NCBI GenBank assembly: GCA_050250915.1
Contig: JBFWNT010000007.1
Location: 79,756-143,755 of the forward strand
Direction: 5' to 3'
DNA from: Miltoncostaea sp050250915
GTDB taxonomy: Bacteria; Actinomycetota; Thermoleophilia; Miltoncostaeales; Miltoncostaeaceae
Length of the DNA stretch: 64,000 nt
Of this stretch, positions 41,743 to 51,007 are shown piece by piece. Numbering within the stretch: position 1 is the stretch's first letter; the number at the start of each line of letters is the position of its first letter. A program made the translations under genes and the position numbers. Under the pieces are notes generated by a model. The model ran no database searches and had not been told where the DNA came from. It saw nothing but the letters and a program-made list of their open reading frames with translations.

Positions 41743-42243
41743 ATGAGCACCCGCACGCGCCGTACGCCCGCCCCCCCGCGGAACCGGGGGTCGCTCGCCC
41801 TGATCTCCCACCTCGCGCAGGTGGTGCGCCGCGACGCCGACCAGGCCCTGGCCGACGTCGACGGCATGCGTCCCCGGCACCTCATCGCGCTGACGCTGCT
41901 GCGCGATCACGGCCCCATGGCGCAGGCGGCGCTGGCCGAGGGGCTGCGCCTGGATCCCTCCAACGTGGTCGCCCTGCTCAACGACCTGGAGTCACGGGGG
42001 CTGGTGACGCGCCGGCGCGACCCGGAGGACCGCCGCCGCCACATCGTGGAGCTGTCCGAGGGCGGCGTCGGCGCGCTCGACCGCGCCGAGGCGGGCCTGG
42101 CCGCGGTGGAGGACCGCCTCTTCGGCGCCCTCAGCGGCGACGAGCGCCGCACCCTCCACGAACTGCTGCTCCGCGCCAGCGGCGACCGGCTCCCCGATTG
42201 CGCCGAGGCGGCCGAGGTCGACGAGGAGGGGCCGGTCTGCTGA
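41743..42243 (+). CDS. MarR-family transcriptional regulator
   Basis: A 166-residue winged-helix regulator. The DNA-binding region MAQAALAEGLRLDPSNVVALLNDLESRGLV and the wing TRRRDPEDRRRHIVELSEGG are textbook MarR. No Cys near the N-terminus, so thiol sensing of the MhqR/OhrR type is not evident. The start at MSTRTRR is a choice between two ATGs. Divergent from azoR and probably its repressor. Confidence 0.9.
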   Translation: MSTRTRRTPAPPRNRGSLALISHLAQVVRRDADQALADVDGMRPRHLIALTLLRDHGPMAQAALAEGLRLDPSNVVALLNDLESRGLVTRRRDPEDRRRHIVELSEGGVGALDRAEAGLAAVEDRLFGALSGDERRTLHELLLRASGDRLPDCAEAAEVDEEGPVC

Positions 42244-42375
42244 CCGGCTGAGGGCAGGCGCCCGGCGCCCCACTCGTCACACCTCCACGCGTGCGCCGGC
42301 ACGATCGCGTGCTGACACGCGCGGCCTGGCCGCGGGAGCCTCGGGACGGAATCGACACCGTCCCCGGAGGCGCCC

Positions 42376-42609
42376 ATGGCCACGTTCAGCCCCCTCACCG
42401 CCGCCACGGTCCCGGCGATCCTGCTCGTGGCGGTCCCGCGCGCCGTCGCCGGGGGCCGCGATGAGGATCTGGCGTACAACCTCGGCTACCGGGCGGGTCA
42501 GATCACCGCTGACGTGCTGACCGTCGCGGTCGTCCTCGCCGCCCTGGTCGGCGGCACCGCCCTCGTCCGCCGAGCGCTCAGGCGCCGGCGCGCCGGGCGG
42601 GCACGGTGA
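42376..42609 (+). CDS. Small membrane protein, function unknown
   Basis: A 77-residue protein with two hydrophobic segments (about 8-25 and 46-63), a short soluble loop (GGRDEDLAYNLGYRAGQ) and a basic C-terminus (RRALRRRRAGRAR). GC-biased third positions and a GGAGG site before the ATG support it. I do not recognise the family. It lies upstream of the glycosyltransferase-TPR gene but before that gene's own promoter. Confidence 0.65.
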   Translation: MATFSPLTAATVPAILLVAVPRAVAGGRDEDLAYNLGYRAGQITADVLTVAVVLAALVGGTALVRRALRRRRAGRAR

Positions 42610-42658
42610 CCCGCCGCCCAGCCCCGGCCGGGCCCCTCGAAATGCTCCAGACGCGGGC

Positions 42659-42685
42659 TCAACTCCGGGGCCCGCCTGCCGATAG
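42659..42685 (+). promoter_or_regulatory. Putative sigma-28 promoter of the glycosyltransferase-TPR gene
   Basis: TCAA at 42659-42662, a 15-base gap, then GCCGATAG at 42678-42685. The start codon lies 41 bases on, with a GGAAGGA ribosome site. Confidence 0.68.
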
Positions 42686-42725
42686 GGCCCCGACGACCCA
42701 GGATCGACGAACCGGAAGGACCGGG

Positions 42726-44789
42726 ATGGGACTCAAGATCGCGAGCCTCTCGACGCCGAAGGAGCGGACGCCGCAGCGCCTTTCCCTCTGCATGATCATG
42801 CGCGACGAGGAGGAGCACCTCGCCCGGTGCCTCGAGAGCGTCCAGGGCGTCGTCGACGAGGTCGTGATCGTGGACACCGGCTCCGTCGACCGCTCGGTCG
42901 AGATCGCCGAGTCGTTCGGCGCGCGCGTCCTCCACGAGGAGTGGAAGGGCGACTTCGCCGGCCCGCGCAACACCGGCATCGACGCGGCGACGGGGGACTG
43001 GATCCTGATCCTCGACGCCGACGAGGAGCTCGTCGACGGGGCGAGGGTGCGCGACCTGCTCCACGACGAGGCCATGGAGGGCTACTGCCTCCGGGAGGTC
43101 AACTTCATCGGCGAGGAGCGCGGGATCGAGTCGGTCGTCAACTCGGCGTTCCGGATCTTCCGCAACCGCCCCGCCTACCGGTACAGCGGCGCCCTGCACG
43201 AGCAGGTCATGGGGACCGTCGACCCCGAGGGCGGCCGCTGCACCCGCTTCGTCGGCATCGAGATCCACCACTACGGCTACCTCGAGCCGACCAGCCGGGC
43301 GAAGGAGAAGACCGACCGCAACATGGCGATCGTGATGGAGGAGGTCGCGCGCAAGCCGAACGACTCCTTCACGCTCTTCAACGCCGGCGTCGAGTTCCAG
43401 CGGGTCGGCCGGATGGACGAGGCGCTCGACTACTTCACGTGCTCGTTCCGCGAGCTCAACTCCCTGAAGGCGTACTACGCCTCGCTGCTGCTCCGGAACA
43501 TCGTGGCCACCCTCCACTCGCTGGAGCGGTGGGACGAGGCGCTCGACGTGCTGGCCGACGCCCTCCAGGCGTACCCGGACTTCACCGACCTGTACTACCT
43601 CCAGGGGCAGATCCACACCGCCCGTCGCGAGTACCGCGCGGCCGTGAAGAGCTTCCGCCGCGCCATCGAGCTCGGCGACCACGGCGGCGACCGGTACCTG
43701 GCCCAGGCCGGGATGGGGTCCTTCTACTCGTGGCACGCCCTCGGGGTGCTCCACGAGATGATGGGCGACATCGCCGAGGCCGTCCGCTGCCAGCGCAACG
43801 CCATCCGCGAGGCCCGCGGCCACTACGCCGCGCCGGTCGTGCGGCTCACCCGGCTGCTGCTGCGGACCGACCCGCCGCTCACCGTGCGGGAGTACATGTC
43901 GTCGATCATCGCGCCCGCCCGGCGCGAGGAGTCGCTGCGCGCCGTCGCCGACGTCCTGCTGCACGAGGACCACGCCGAGCACGCGCTCGCGGTGCTCGCC
44001 GAGGCCCGCGAGCTGAAGCCGGAGGACGGGGCGATCGCCCTGACCATGGCCGACGCGCTCATCCGGCTCGGCGACCTGGACGGCGCCCGCGCGCAGCTCG
44101 ACGCGATCGCGCCCGGCACGTCCAGCCACCAGCTGGCCCACGCCAAGCGGGTGCTGATCGGCCTGATCGCCGACGACGCCGACGAGGCGCGCGCGGGCAT
44201 CGACGGGCTGCGCCCCGTGGCCGACGGCCTGTACGCCACGGCCTACGAGCTGGCGCTGGCCGCCGCGACCGACCCGGCCGGCGAGCTCCCCGAGCTGCCC
44301 GCCGAGGCCGACCGGGACGCCGTGCTGGCCGCGGTCATGGAGCTGGCCGCGACCCTGCTCGGCCTGGACGAGCTGGCCACGTTCAACGCGCTGGTCCCGC
44401 TGCTCTACGGCATCGCCGAGTCGCGGAGCGACGTGGACGGCCGGCTCGGGTATCTCCTCTACGTCAACGACTTCCCCGACCCCGCCGCCGACCGGCTCAT
44501 CGCCGCGGTCGAGGCGGGGGACGCCACCCCCGACGCGCTCGCCGCGCTCGGCCGGATCTGCCAGTCGAAGCAGCTCGACGAGGACGCCGAGGCGTTCATG
44601 CGGGCCGCCCTCCAGCACGACGAGCAGAACATGTCGCGTCACATCGACCTGGCGGGCCTGCTCGCCGGGGCCGGGCGGTACGCCGACGCCGACGCGGTGC
44701 TCCGCGAGGGGCTCATGGTGTACCCGCACTCCAGCGTGCTGCGGGAGCTGCGCCAGTCGATGTCGCTGCTGGCGGGCGCCGGGGTCTGA
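42726..44789 (+). CDS. GT2 glycosyltransferase with TPR repeats, likely flagellin-modifying
   Basis: A 687-residue protein. The N-terminal GT-A domain (about 18-230) has SLCMIMRDEEEHLARCLESV, VIVDTGSVDRS and the metal-binding LILDADEEL (D97, D99). From about residue 220 a long array of TPR-like helical repeats follows (for example FTLFNAGVEFQRVGRMDEALDYF and YYLQGQIHTARREYRAAVKSF). Glycosyltransferases with this layout modify proteins, among them flagellin in Bacilli. Placement directly before flaG and fliD and its own sigma-28-like promoter make it the best candidate for attaching the first sugar. Confidence 0.85.
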   Translation: MGLKIASLSTPKERTPQRLSLCMIMRDEEEHLARCLESVQGVVDEVVIVDTGSVDRSVEIAESFGARVLHEEWKGDFAGPRNTGIDAATGDWILILDADEELVDGARVRDLLHDEAMEGYCLREVNFIGEERGIESVVNSAFRIFRNRPAYRYSGALHEQVMGTVDPEGGRCTRFVGIEIHHYGYLEPTSRAKEKTDRNMAIVMEEVARKPNDSFTLFNAGVEFQRVGRMDEALDYFTCSFRELNSLKAYYASLLLRNIVATLHSLERWDEALDVLADALQAYPDFTDLYYLQGQIHTARREYRAAVKSFRRAIELGDHGGDRYLAQAGMGSFYSWHALGVLHEMMGDIAEAVRCQRNAIREARGHYAAPVVRLTRLLLRTDPPLTVREYMSSIIAPARREESLRAVADVLLHEDHAEHALAVLAEARELKPEDGAIALTMADALIRLGDLDGARAQLDAIAPGTSSHQLAHAKRVLIGLIADDADEARAGIDGLRPVADGLYATAYELALAAATDPAGELPELPAEADRDAVLAAVMELAATLLGLDELATFNALVPLLYGIAESRSDVDGRLGYLLYVNDFPDPAADRLIAAVEAGDATPDALAALGRICQSKQLDEDAEAFMRAALQHDEQNMSRHIDLAGLLAGAGRYADADAVLREGLMVYPHSSVLRELRQSMSLLAGAGV

Positions 44790-44802
44790 CCGCCGTGGCG
44801 CG

Positions 44803-44822
44803 ACGCCGGCGCGGGCCGGCGT
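44803..44822 (+). terminator. Hairpin after the glycosyltransferase-TPR gene
   Basis: ACGCCGGC pairs perfectly with GCCGGCGT around the loop GCGG. It precedes flaG and abuts a weak sigma-28-like element (TACA-N16-GCCGATCA, 44822-44849). Confidence 0.6.
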
Positions 44823-44849
44823 ACAGGAAACGCCCGCAACTGCCGATCA
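44822..44849 (+). promoter_or_regulatory. Weak sigma-28-like promoter upstream of flaG
   Basis: TACA, a 16-base gap, then GCCGATCA. The -10-like part fits, but the -35-like part is poorer than in the other copies. It would serve flaG, fliD, fliS and the fliT-like gene. Confidence 0.4.
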
Positions 44850-44907
44850 CCGGGATACGGAGGGCGCCCGTCCCGGGGCGTCCACAGATACCGCGAACGG
44901 AGTTGAC

Positions 44908-45249
44908 ATGGACGTCACCCCCCTTCGCCCCGATGCGAGCGAACCCGCGACCCGTGCCCCACGTTTCCTGCGGCCGCCGCCGGGGACGGAGCCCGAGCCT
45001 CCCAGGGAGGCGCCCCAGCTGGCCAAGCCGAGCGAGCGCTGGACCCCGCCCAGCACGCTCAAGTTGGACCTCCACGCCGCCGATGTGACCGCGAGGTTCG
45101 AGATCCACCAGCCGACCAGCAGGGTGACCGTGACGATGCTCGACAGGAACACCGGGGAGGTCCTCCGCGAGGTGCCCGACCGGCGCGTGCTCGAGCAGAT
45201 CTCCGCCCTGGCGGCGGCGACCGGCATGAACGTGGACGCGACCTCGTAG
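44908..45249 (+). CDS. flaG: FlaG-family flagellar protein
   Basis: A 113-residue protein. The C-terminal 60 residues carry the FlaG/YvyC pattern: ARFEIHQPTSRVTVTMLDR, NTGEVLREVPDRRVLEQIS. The N-terminal half is Pro-rich and likely disordered. FlaG affects filament length in several bacteria. It lies immediately before fliD, its usual partner. Confidence 0.88.
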   Translation: MDVTPLRPDASEPATRAPRFLRPPPGTEPEPPREAPQLAKPSERWTPPSTLKLDLHAADVTARFEIHQPTSRVTVTMLDRNTGEVLREVPDRRVLEQISALAAATGMNVDATS

Positions 45250-45255
45250 GCGGCG

Positions 45256-46593
45256 ATGGGCACCAACACCACAACCGGCACGGCCGGTCCGGCGATCAGC
45301 TTCAGCGGCCTCGGCTCGGGGATCGACACCGCGTCGATCGTGAGCCAGCTGATGAAGCTGGAGCGCGCCCCGATCGACCGGATCAACGCCGACAAGACGA
45401 CCCTCAACACCAAGAAGGGCGTCGTCCAGGAGATCAACGGCCTCCTGGGCAAGCTGCGCGACGCGGCGGCGGAGATGTACAAGCCGAACGCCCTCGCGGC
45501 GAAGACGGCCACCGCCGCCGACACGTCGATCCTGGGCGCCAGCGCCACCAACGCCGCCGCCGCCGGCACCTACAACGTCGTGGTCACCAGCCTCGCGCAG
45601 GCGCACACCATGGCGTCGGGCGGCGCGCCGGCCCTCACCGCCGGGCAGAACCTGAGCATCGGGGTGGGCGGCACCACGGTGGACGTGGCGGTGCAGGCCG
45701 GCGACGACCTCCAGAAGTTCGCCGACCGGATCAACGGCACCACCGACGTCGGCGTCTCCGCCAGCGTCATCAACGGCCGCCTCGTGATGATCTCGAAGCA
45801 GAGCGGCAGCGCCAGCGCGATCACCGTCGGCGGCACCGCCGCCGCCGGCCTCGGCTTCGCCACCACGCAGGCGGGCACCGACGCGGCCGCCACGGTCAAC
45901 GGCCTGGCCGTCACCAGCTCGGGCAACGTGATCGAGGGCGCCATCAACGGCGTGTCACTCAGCCTCACCAAGGTCGGCTCCACCACGGTCACCGTCGGCG
46001 CCGACAGCGCCGCGAACCTGCAGAAGGCGCAGGCCTTCGTGGACGCCTACAACGGCGTCGTCTCCAACATCAAGCGCGCCACCGCATACGACGCCGCCAC
46101 CCAGACGGCCGGCACGCTCCAGGGCGACCAGACGATGAGCTCGCTGCTGGGCCAGCTGCGCGGCATCGCCGGCTCCGCGGTGGCCGGGATGCCCGACGGC
46201 TACAACTCGCTCGCCCAGATCGGGATCACCGGCTCGCGCGACGGCACGCTGACGCTCGACCAGGGCAAGTTCACCGCCGCGATCACCGCCGACCCGACCG
46301 CCGTGCAGAACGTGTTCGGCAAGGACGACGGCGACGGCACGTCGAGCCCCGGGGACGGCATCGCCCGCCAGATCCAGGCGTTCTCCAACAGCTTCTCGAC
46401 GGACATCATCGCCGCCCGGCTCACCGGGTACACGAACTCCGCCAAGCGGATGGACGACCGCATCGCGTCGCTCGAGGCGATCATGGACCTCAAGGAGCAG
46501 ACGCTGAAGGCCCAGTTCGCGGCCATGGAGAAGGCCGTGTCGCAGTTCCAGAGCCAGGGGGCCAACCTGTCCTCCCAGCTCGCCTCCCTGTGA
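45256..46593 (+). CDS. fliD: Filament cap protein FliD
   Basis: A 445-residue hook-associated protein 2. ISFSGLGSGIDTASIVSQLMKLE at the N-terminus is diagnostic, and the C-terminus has RMDDRIASLEAIMDLKEQTL and FAAMEKAVSQFQSQ. It caps the growing filament and folds flagellin subunits. Starts 6 bases after flaG. Confidence 0.96.
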   Translation: MGTNTTTGTAGPAISFSGLGSGIDTASIVSQLMKLERAPIDRINADKTTLNTKKGVVQEINGLLGKLRDAAAEMYKPNALAAKTATAADTSILGASATNAAAAGTYNVVVTSLAQAHTMASGGAPALTAGQNLSIGVGGTTVDVAVQAGDDLQKFADRINGTTDVGVSASVINGRLVMISKQSGSASAITVGGTAAAGLGFATTQAGTDAAATVNGLAVTSSGNVIEGAINGVSLSLTKVGSTTVTVGADSAANLQKAQAFVDAYNGVVSNIKRATAYDAATQTAGTLQGDQTMSSLLGQLRGIAGSAVAGMPDGYNSLAQIGITGSRDGTLTLDQGKFTAAITADPTAVQNVFGKDDGDGTSSPGDGIARQIQAFSNSFSTDIIAARLTGYTNSAKRMDDRIASLEAIMDLKEQTLKAQFAAMEKAVSQFQSQGANLSSQLASL

Positions 46594-46653
46594 TGAGGCC
46601 GACCGGGCCCTGACCCGGACCCTCCGAACCCGACCGACCGAAGGGGCCACGAC

Positions 46654-47073
46654 GTGCCGCTGACCGAGCTCCGCCAGTACACCGCCCACACCGCGCAGAC
46701 CGCCACCCCCGGCCAGCTCGTGGTGATGCTCTACGACGGCTTCCTCCGCTTCTGTGCGCAGGGGCGGGCGGCCTTCGAGGCGGGCGACGTCGGCACCTCG
46801 GGCAACCGGTTCACCCGGGCCCAGGACATCGTGACCGAGCTGCGCGTAACGCTCGACATGACGCAGGGCGAGATCGCCGCCAACCTGGCGAGCCTCTACG
46901 AGTACGTCGGCGAGAGGCTCACCGCCGGCCGCCTGCAGAAGGACATGGCCGAGATCGAGGAGGCCGTCCGCGTGATGACCGACCTGCGCACGGCCTGGGT
47001 CCAGATCGCCGGAACCCAGCGCCCCGCCACGGACCGCCGCGGCCCCGTCGTCGGCGTGAACCTTGCTGGCTGA
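46654..47073 (+). CDS. fliS: Flagellin chaperone FliS (copy 1)
   Basis: A 139-residue helical chaperone. YTAHTAQTATPGQLVVMLYDGFLRFC near the N-terminus and LYEYVGERLTAGRLQKD match FliS, which binds the flagellin C-terminus before export. GTG start. The end overlaps the fliT-like gene. A second FliS homologue lies at 50589. Confidence 0.93.
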   Translation: MPLTELRQYTAHTAQTATPGQLVVMLYDGFLRFCAQGRAAFEAGDVGTSGNRFTRAQDIVTELRVTLDMTQGEIAANLASLYEYVGERLTAGRLQKDMAEIEEAVRVMTDLRTAWVQIAGTQRPATDRRGPVVGVNLAG

Positions 47074-47407
47074 GCTCCGCCGCCTGCGCGAGATCCAGCT
47101 GGAGCAGGCCCGGGCGCTCGCCGCCGCCGATCTGGAGCGGCTGACCGTGCTCGACGGCGAGCGGCTGCGGGTGCAGGCGCGGATCGTGCCGAGCGACGCC
47201 CCCGCGCTGTCGCCGGCCGACGCCGCCGAGGCCCGCGCCCTGGCGGCGCTGCTCGAGCGCGACCAGCGCGAGCTGGTCGAGCGGGCCGGCGCCGCCCGCG
47301 ACGCCCTGCGCGCCGAGCTGGGCTCCCTGCGCTCCGGCCGCAGCGCGCTGGCGGGCTACCGCCCCGCCGCCGCCGGCAGCTCCCTGTACCTGGACAGCGC
47401 CCGCTGA
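47063..47407 (+). CDS. FliT-like flagellar protein
   Basis: A 114-residue helical protein following fliS in the position of FliT. Predicted helices LAELRRLREIQLEQARALAAA and ALAALLERDQRELVERAGAARDAL fit a small export chaperone, but sequence similarity to FliT is weak, as is common. TTG start, overlapping the fliS stop by 11 bases. The C-terminus is Gly/Ser-rich. Confidence 0.6.
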   Translation: MLAELRRLREIQLEQARALAAADLERLTVLDGERLRVQARIVPSDAPALSPADAAEARALAALLERDQRELVERAGAARDALRAELGSLRSGRSALAGYRPAAAGSSLYLDSAR

Positions 47408-47411
47408 CACC

Positions 47412-47429
47412 CCGGGGCCGCGGCCCCGG
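47412..47429 (+). terminator. Perfect 18-bp GC palindrome after the fliT-like gene
   Basis: CCGGGGCCGCGGCCCCGG can fold with a 7-bp stem and CGCG loop. It separates the fliD-fliS group from glgP. No U-run. Confidence 0.6.
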
Positions 47430-47503
47430 CACAGGTACGGAAACGCACGGGAGCGTGGCTATGATCCGCCGGTCCCGGGCCCCGCCGACCGGAGGAGACC
47501 CGC

Positions 47504-50053
47504 ATGAAGGTCCACGAGGTGGACGTCAACCCGGCGCTTCCCGAGCGCATCGCATGGCTCGGCGAGATCGCCCGCAACGTCTGGTCCGCGTGGAGCCCTG
47601 AGGCCGGCGACCTCTTCGCGCGCCTCGACCCCGAGGGGTGGGAGCGCCTCGGGCACAACCCCGTGGCGCTGCTGCGCAACCTGCCGCAGGAGACCCTGGA
47701 CGCCGCCGCCGACGACGAGAGCTTCGTGGCGATGGTGGCCCGCGTCGCCCGCCGCCTGGACGCGTACGTCAACGAGCCGGGCTGGCTCATGGCGACCGAG
47801 GCCGACGCCCGGGACATGCTGGTCGCGTACTTCTCGCTCGAGTTCGGCCTGGACGCGGGCATCCCGCTCTACTCCGGCGGCCTCGGCATCCTGGCCGGCG
47901 ACCACCTGAAGTCGGCGTCCGACATCGGCGTGCCCCTGGTGGGCGTGGGGCTGCTCTACCGCAGCGGCTACTTCCGCCAGCAGCTCGGCCCCGACGGCGG
48001 GCAGCGCGAACGCTACCCCGACACCGACTGGTCGGACCTGCCGCTGACCGACGTGACCGGCGCCGACGGCACGCCGGTGGTCGTGGAGGTGGAGGTCGGC
48101 GACGACCTGGTGAAGGCGGCCGTGCGCCGCATCCAGGTGGGCCGCGTGCCGCTGCTGCTGCTCGACGCCGACATCCCCGGCAACAGCGACGAGGTGCGGC
48201 AGATCACCAGCACCCTCTACGGCGGCGACCGCGAGCGTCGCATCCGCCAGGAGATCCTGCTGGGCGTCGGCGGCGTGCGCGCATTGGCCGCGGCCGGGAT
48301 GACACCGACGGTGTTCCACATGAACGAGGGGCACTCCGCGCTGCTCGCCCTGGAGCGGATCCGCGCGCTCATCGACGACGGCCTGAGCGCCGCCGCCGCG
48401 CGCGAGCAGGTGATCGCCTCGACCGTGTTCACCACCCACACCCCCGTCCCCGCCGGCAACGAGACGTTCCCGCCGGACCTGGCGCGCCGCTACCTGGAGC
48501 CGCTCGCCACCGCGATCGGCATGACCTGGGACGAGCTGGCCGCGCTCGCCGAGCACCCCGACGAGGGCGACGCCGAGTTCGGCATGACGCCGCTGGCGCT
48601 GCGGACCTCCGGCTTCGCGAACGGCGTCGCGGCCCTGCACGGCGACACGTCGCGGCGCATGTGGCAGGGCCTGTGGCCGTCGCTGCCGCTCGACGAGGTG
48701 CCGATCACGTCGGTCACCAACGGCATCCACGCCCCCAGCTGGCTCAGCCGCGAGATGCACGAGCTGCTGGAGCGCTACATCGGCCCCGCGCTGCGTGAGC
48801 ACCCCGAGGACCCGGGCGTGTGGGACCGCGCCGAGCGCATCCCCGCCGGCGAGCTGTGGCGTGTCCACGAGCTGCGCCGCGAGCACCTGGTGCTGTTCGC
48901 CCGCGAGCGCCTGCGCGCCCAGCTGCTGCGCCAGGGGTCGCGCCGCGTCGCGAGCCGGGCCGCCGGCGACGCGCTGCGCCCCGATGCGCTCACCCTCTGC
49001 TTCGCCCGCCGCTTCGCCACCTACAAGCGGGCGTCGCTGCTGTTCCGCGACCCCGACCGGCTGGCGCGCCTGCTCGACGACGAGCGCCGCCCCGTCCAGA
49101 TCATCATCGCCGGCAAGGCGCACCCGTTGGACGTGCCCGGCAAGGAGGTGCTCCGCGACGTGGTGCAGGAGTCGCAGCAGCCGCGCCTGCGCGACCGGAT
49201 CGTGTTCCTCGAGGACTACGACATGCACGTGGCGCGCTACCTCGTCCAGGGCGCCGACGTGTGGCTCAACCTGCCCCGCCGGCCGCTCGAGGCCTCGGGC
49301 ACCAGCGGCATGAAGGCCGCCGTGAACGGGGGGCTGAACCTGTCGGTGCTCGACGGGTGGTGGGCGGAGGGCTACACGCCCGACACCGGGTGGGCGGTCG
49401 GCAGCGGCGAGCAGTACGAGGACCCGGAGGAGAACGACGCCGTCGAGGCGGAGGCGCTCTACACGCTGCTGGAGCGCGAGGTGATCCCGGCGTTCTACTC
49501 GCGCGACAGCTCCGGGCGTCCCCGCGAGTGGACCACGATGATGACGGCGGCGATCCGCAACGCCGGCGGGCGCTTCAGCACGGGGCGGATGGTGCGCGAG
49601 TACGCCGAGCGGGCCTACCTGCCCGCCCACCGCAAGGCGGTCCGCCTGGCTGCCGGCGGGGGGGAGGCCGCGGAGGAGCTCGCCCGCTGGCGCGAGCGGA
49701 TGGAGGCGGCCTGGACCGGCGTGAGCGTCCGCAGCGAGATCCGCGCCAACGGCTCCGTCGCGGTCGGCACCGAGCTGGCGGTCGAGGTGGTCGCCACCCT
49801 CGGCGCCCTCACCATCGACGACGTCTGCGTGGAGGTGGTGGCCGGACCGCCCGACGGGCAGGGCGGCATCGTGCCCCGCCGCGTCGTCACCGGGATCCAC
49901 GAGGGCGCGACCGGCGCGGAGCAGCGCTTCCTGGCCGTGGTGCCCGCGGAGGAGAGCGGCCGCCTGGCGGTCGCGGCGCGGGTGGTGCCGCAGCGCCCCG
50001 ACGGCGGGACCGAGCCCGACTTCCTGATCGCCTGGGAGGACGGGGAGGGCTGA
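47504..50053 (+). CDS. glgP: Alpha-glucan (glycogen/maltodextrin) phosphorylase
   Basis: An 849-residue enzyme of the shorter phosphorylase subfamily (TIGR02094 type). Visible features are AYFSLEFGLDAGIPLYSGGLG, HMNEGHSALLALERI, CFARRFATYKRA and EASGTSGMKAAVNGGLNLS, where the Lys of SGMK is the expected PLP lysine. It releases glucose 1-phosphate from alpha-1,4-glucans. No other glycogen genes flank it; glucose 1-phosphate is also the precursor of dTDP-sugars, a possible but unproven link to the nearby glycosylation genes. Confidence 0.95.
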   Translation: MKVHEVDVNPALPERIAWLGEIARNVWSAWSPEAGDLFARLDPEGWERLGHNPVALLRNLPQETLDAAADDESFVAMVARVARRLDAYVNEPGWLMATEADARDMLVAYFSLEFGLDAGIPLYSGGLGILAGDHLKSASDIGVPLVGVGLLYRSGYFRQQLGPDGGQRERYPDTDWSDLPLTDVTGADGTPVVVEVEVGDDLVKAAVRRIQVGRVPLLLLDADIPGNSDEVRQITSTLYGGDRERRIRQEILLGVGGVRALAAAGMTPTVFHMNEGHSALLALERIRALIDDGLSAAAAREQVIASTVFTTHTPVPAGNETFPPDLARRYLEPLATAIGMTWDELAALAEHPDEGDAEFGMTPLALRTSGFANGVAALHGDTSRRMWQGLWPSLPLDEVPITSVTNGIHAPSWLSREMHELLERYIGPALREHPEDPGVWDRAERIPAGELWRVHELRREHLVLFARERLRAQLLRQGSRRVASRAAGDALRPDALTLCFARRFATYKRASLLFRDPDRLARLLDDERRPVQIIIAGKAHPLDVPGKEVLRDVVQESQQPRLRDRIVFLEDYDMHVARYLVQGADVWLNLPRRPLEASGTSGMKAAVNGGLNLSVLDGWWAEGYTPDTGWAVGSGEQYEDPEENDAVEAEALYTLLEREVIPAFYSRDSSGRPREWTTMMTAAIRNAGGRFSTGRMVREYAERAYLPAHRKAVRLAAGGGEAAEELARWRERMEAAWTGVSVRSEIRANGSVAVGTELAVEVVATLGALTIDDVCVEVVAGPPDGQGGIVPRRVVTGIHEGATGAEQRFLAVVPAEESGRLAVAARVVPQRPDGGTEPDFLIAWEDGEG

Positions 50054-50169
50054 TCTCCGATCGGGGGACGTGGACCATCCACCAGGTTCCCCCCGGTCAT
50101 GGGACCGCCGCGCCACGGCGCAGGCCTGGAGCGCCGGGATCGCGGTTGGCGAGCCCGTGGACCGGCGTG

Positions 50170-50466
50170 GTGGCGGACGTGACCGAGCAGGTGCGCGAGC
50201 GCATCGAGACCGCCGCCCGCGAGCGGATCCCCACGGCCGTGGCCGAGCACAACGACCCGCGCCTGAGCTTCCACCTGGTGGCGCGGGAGGCGGCGGCCGT
50301 CGCCGGCTGCGAGGCGGACGCCGCCGTGGGACGCGCCGTCAGGATCGCGACGCGGGAGATCGAGGGCGCCGGCGGGCGCGTCCGCGTGCTGGCCCCGTCG
50401 GCGGCCGACGCCGCCCGCGCCCTGCGCGACGCCGGCGGGGCGGAGCGGCCGGCGCCGGAGGGCTGA
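50170..50466 (+). CDS. Small helical protein, function unknown
   Basis: About 98 residues from either of two adjacent GTG codons. The composition is protein-like with strong G/C third positions: RERIETAARERIPTAVAEHN, FHLVAREAAAVAGCEADAAV, IATREIEGAGGRVRVLAPSA. No ribosome site is obvious and I do not recognise the family. It sits between glgP and the second fliS. Confidence 0.5.
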   Translation: MADVTEQVRERIETAARERIPTAVAEHNDPRLSFHLVAREAAAVAGCEADAAVGRAVRIATREIEGAGGRVRVLAPSAADAARALRDAGGAERPAPEG

Positions 50467-50588
50467 CCGCGCGCTCAAGGATCGGCCGGCAGGGGTCGAG
50501 AAGGATGGTGCCGGCACGGGTGGTCGCCGGCGCAGAGGGGACGGAACCCCGGCGAATCATCCATCCCGACCGACGAGGTCCGTCCAGG

Positions 50589-50978
50589 ATGCACAGCATT
50601 CCGTCCCCCGAGCAGGTCCAGAACGCGTCGCCCGAGGACCTGGTCCTCATGCTCTTCGAGGGCGCCGTCCGCTTCGGCCACCAGGCGCAGCAGGCGCTGA
50701 TCGACGGCGACCGCGCCACCGGCGCCGGCCTCGTCGGCCGCGTCCGCGCCATCGTGGAGGAGCTGGACCGCAGCCTCAACCCGGCCGCGGGCTCCATCAC
50801 CCGCCACCTGAGCGCCATCTACGAGTACGTCCTGCGACGGCTCGAGCCCGACACCATCGACGCGGCGACGCTCGGCGAGGTCATCTCCGACCTCCAGGTG
50901 CTCTGCGAGGCCTGGACGGCCCTCGTCGCAGAGCGCCGCCTGGAGGCGTCGCAGGCCACCAGCCCCGCGCTGGCCTAG
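50589..50978 (+). CDS. FliS-like flagellar chaperone (copy 2)
   Basis: A 129-residue FliS-family protein: NASPEDLVLMLFEGAVRFGHQAQQAL parallels the FliS xPxxLvxMLYdgaixf motif, and ITRHLSAIYEYVLRRLEP is the conserved second block. It lacks the N-terminal Tyr-rich segment seen in copy 1 (QYTAHTAQTA). It may serve a different client from copy 1, such as the second flagellin or a regulator. Confidence 0.85.
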   Translation: MHSIPSPEQVQNASPEDLVLMLFEGAVRFGHQAQQALIDGDRATGAGLVGRVRAIVEELDRSLNPAAGSITRHLSAIYEYVLRRLEPDTIDAATLGEVISDLQVLCEAWTALVAERRLEASQATSPALA

Positions 50979-51007
50979 GCAACCGCACCACACCGGACGA
51001 GAGGGAC

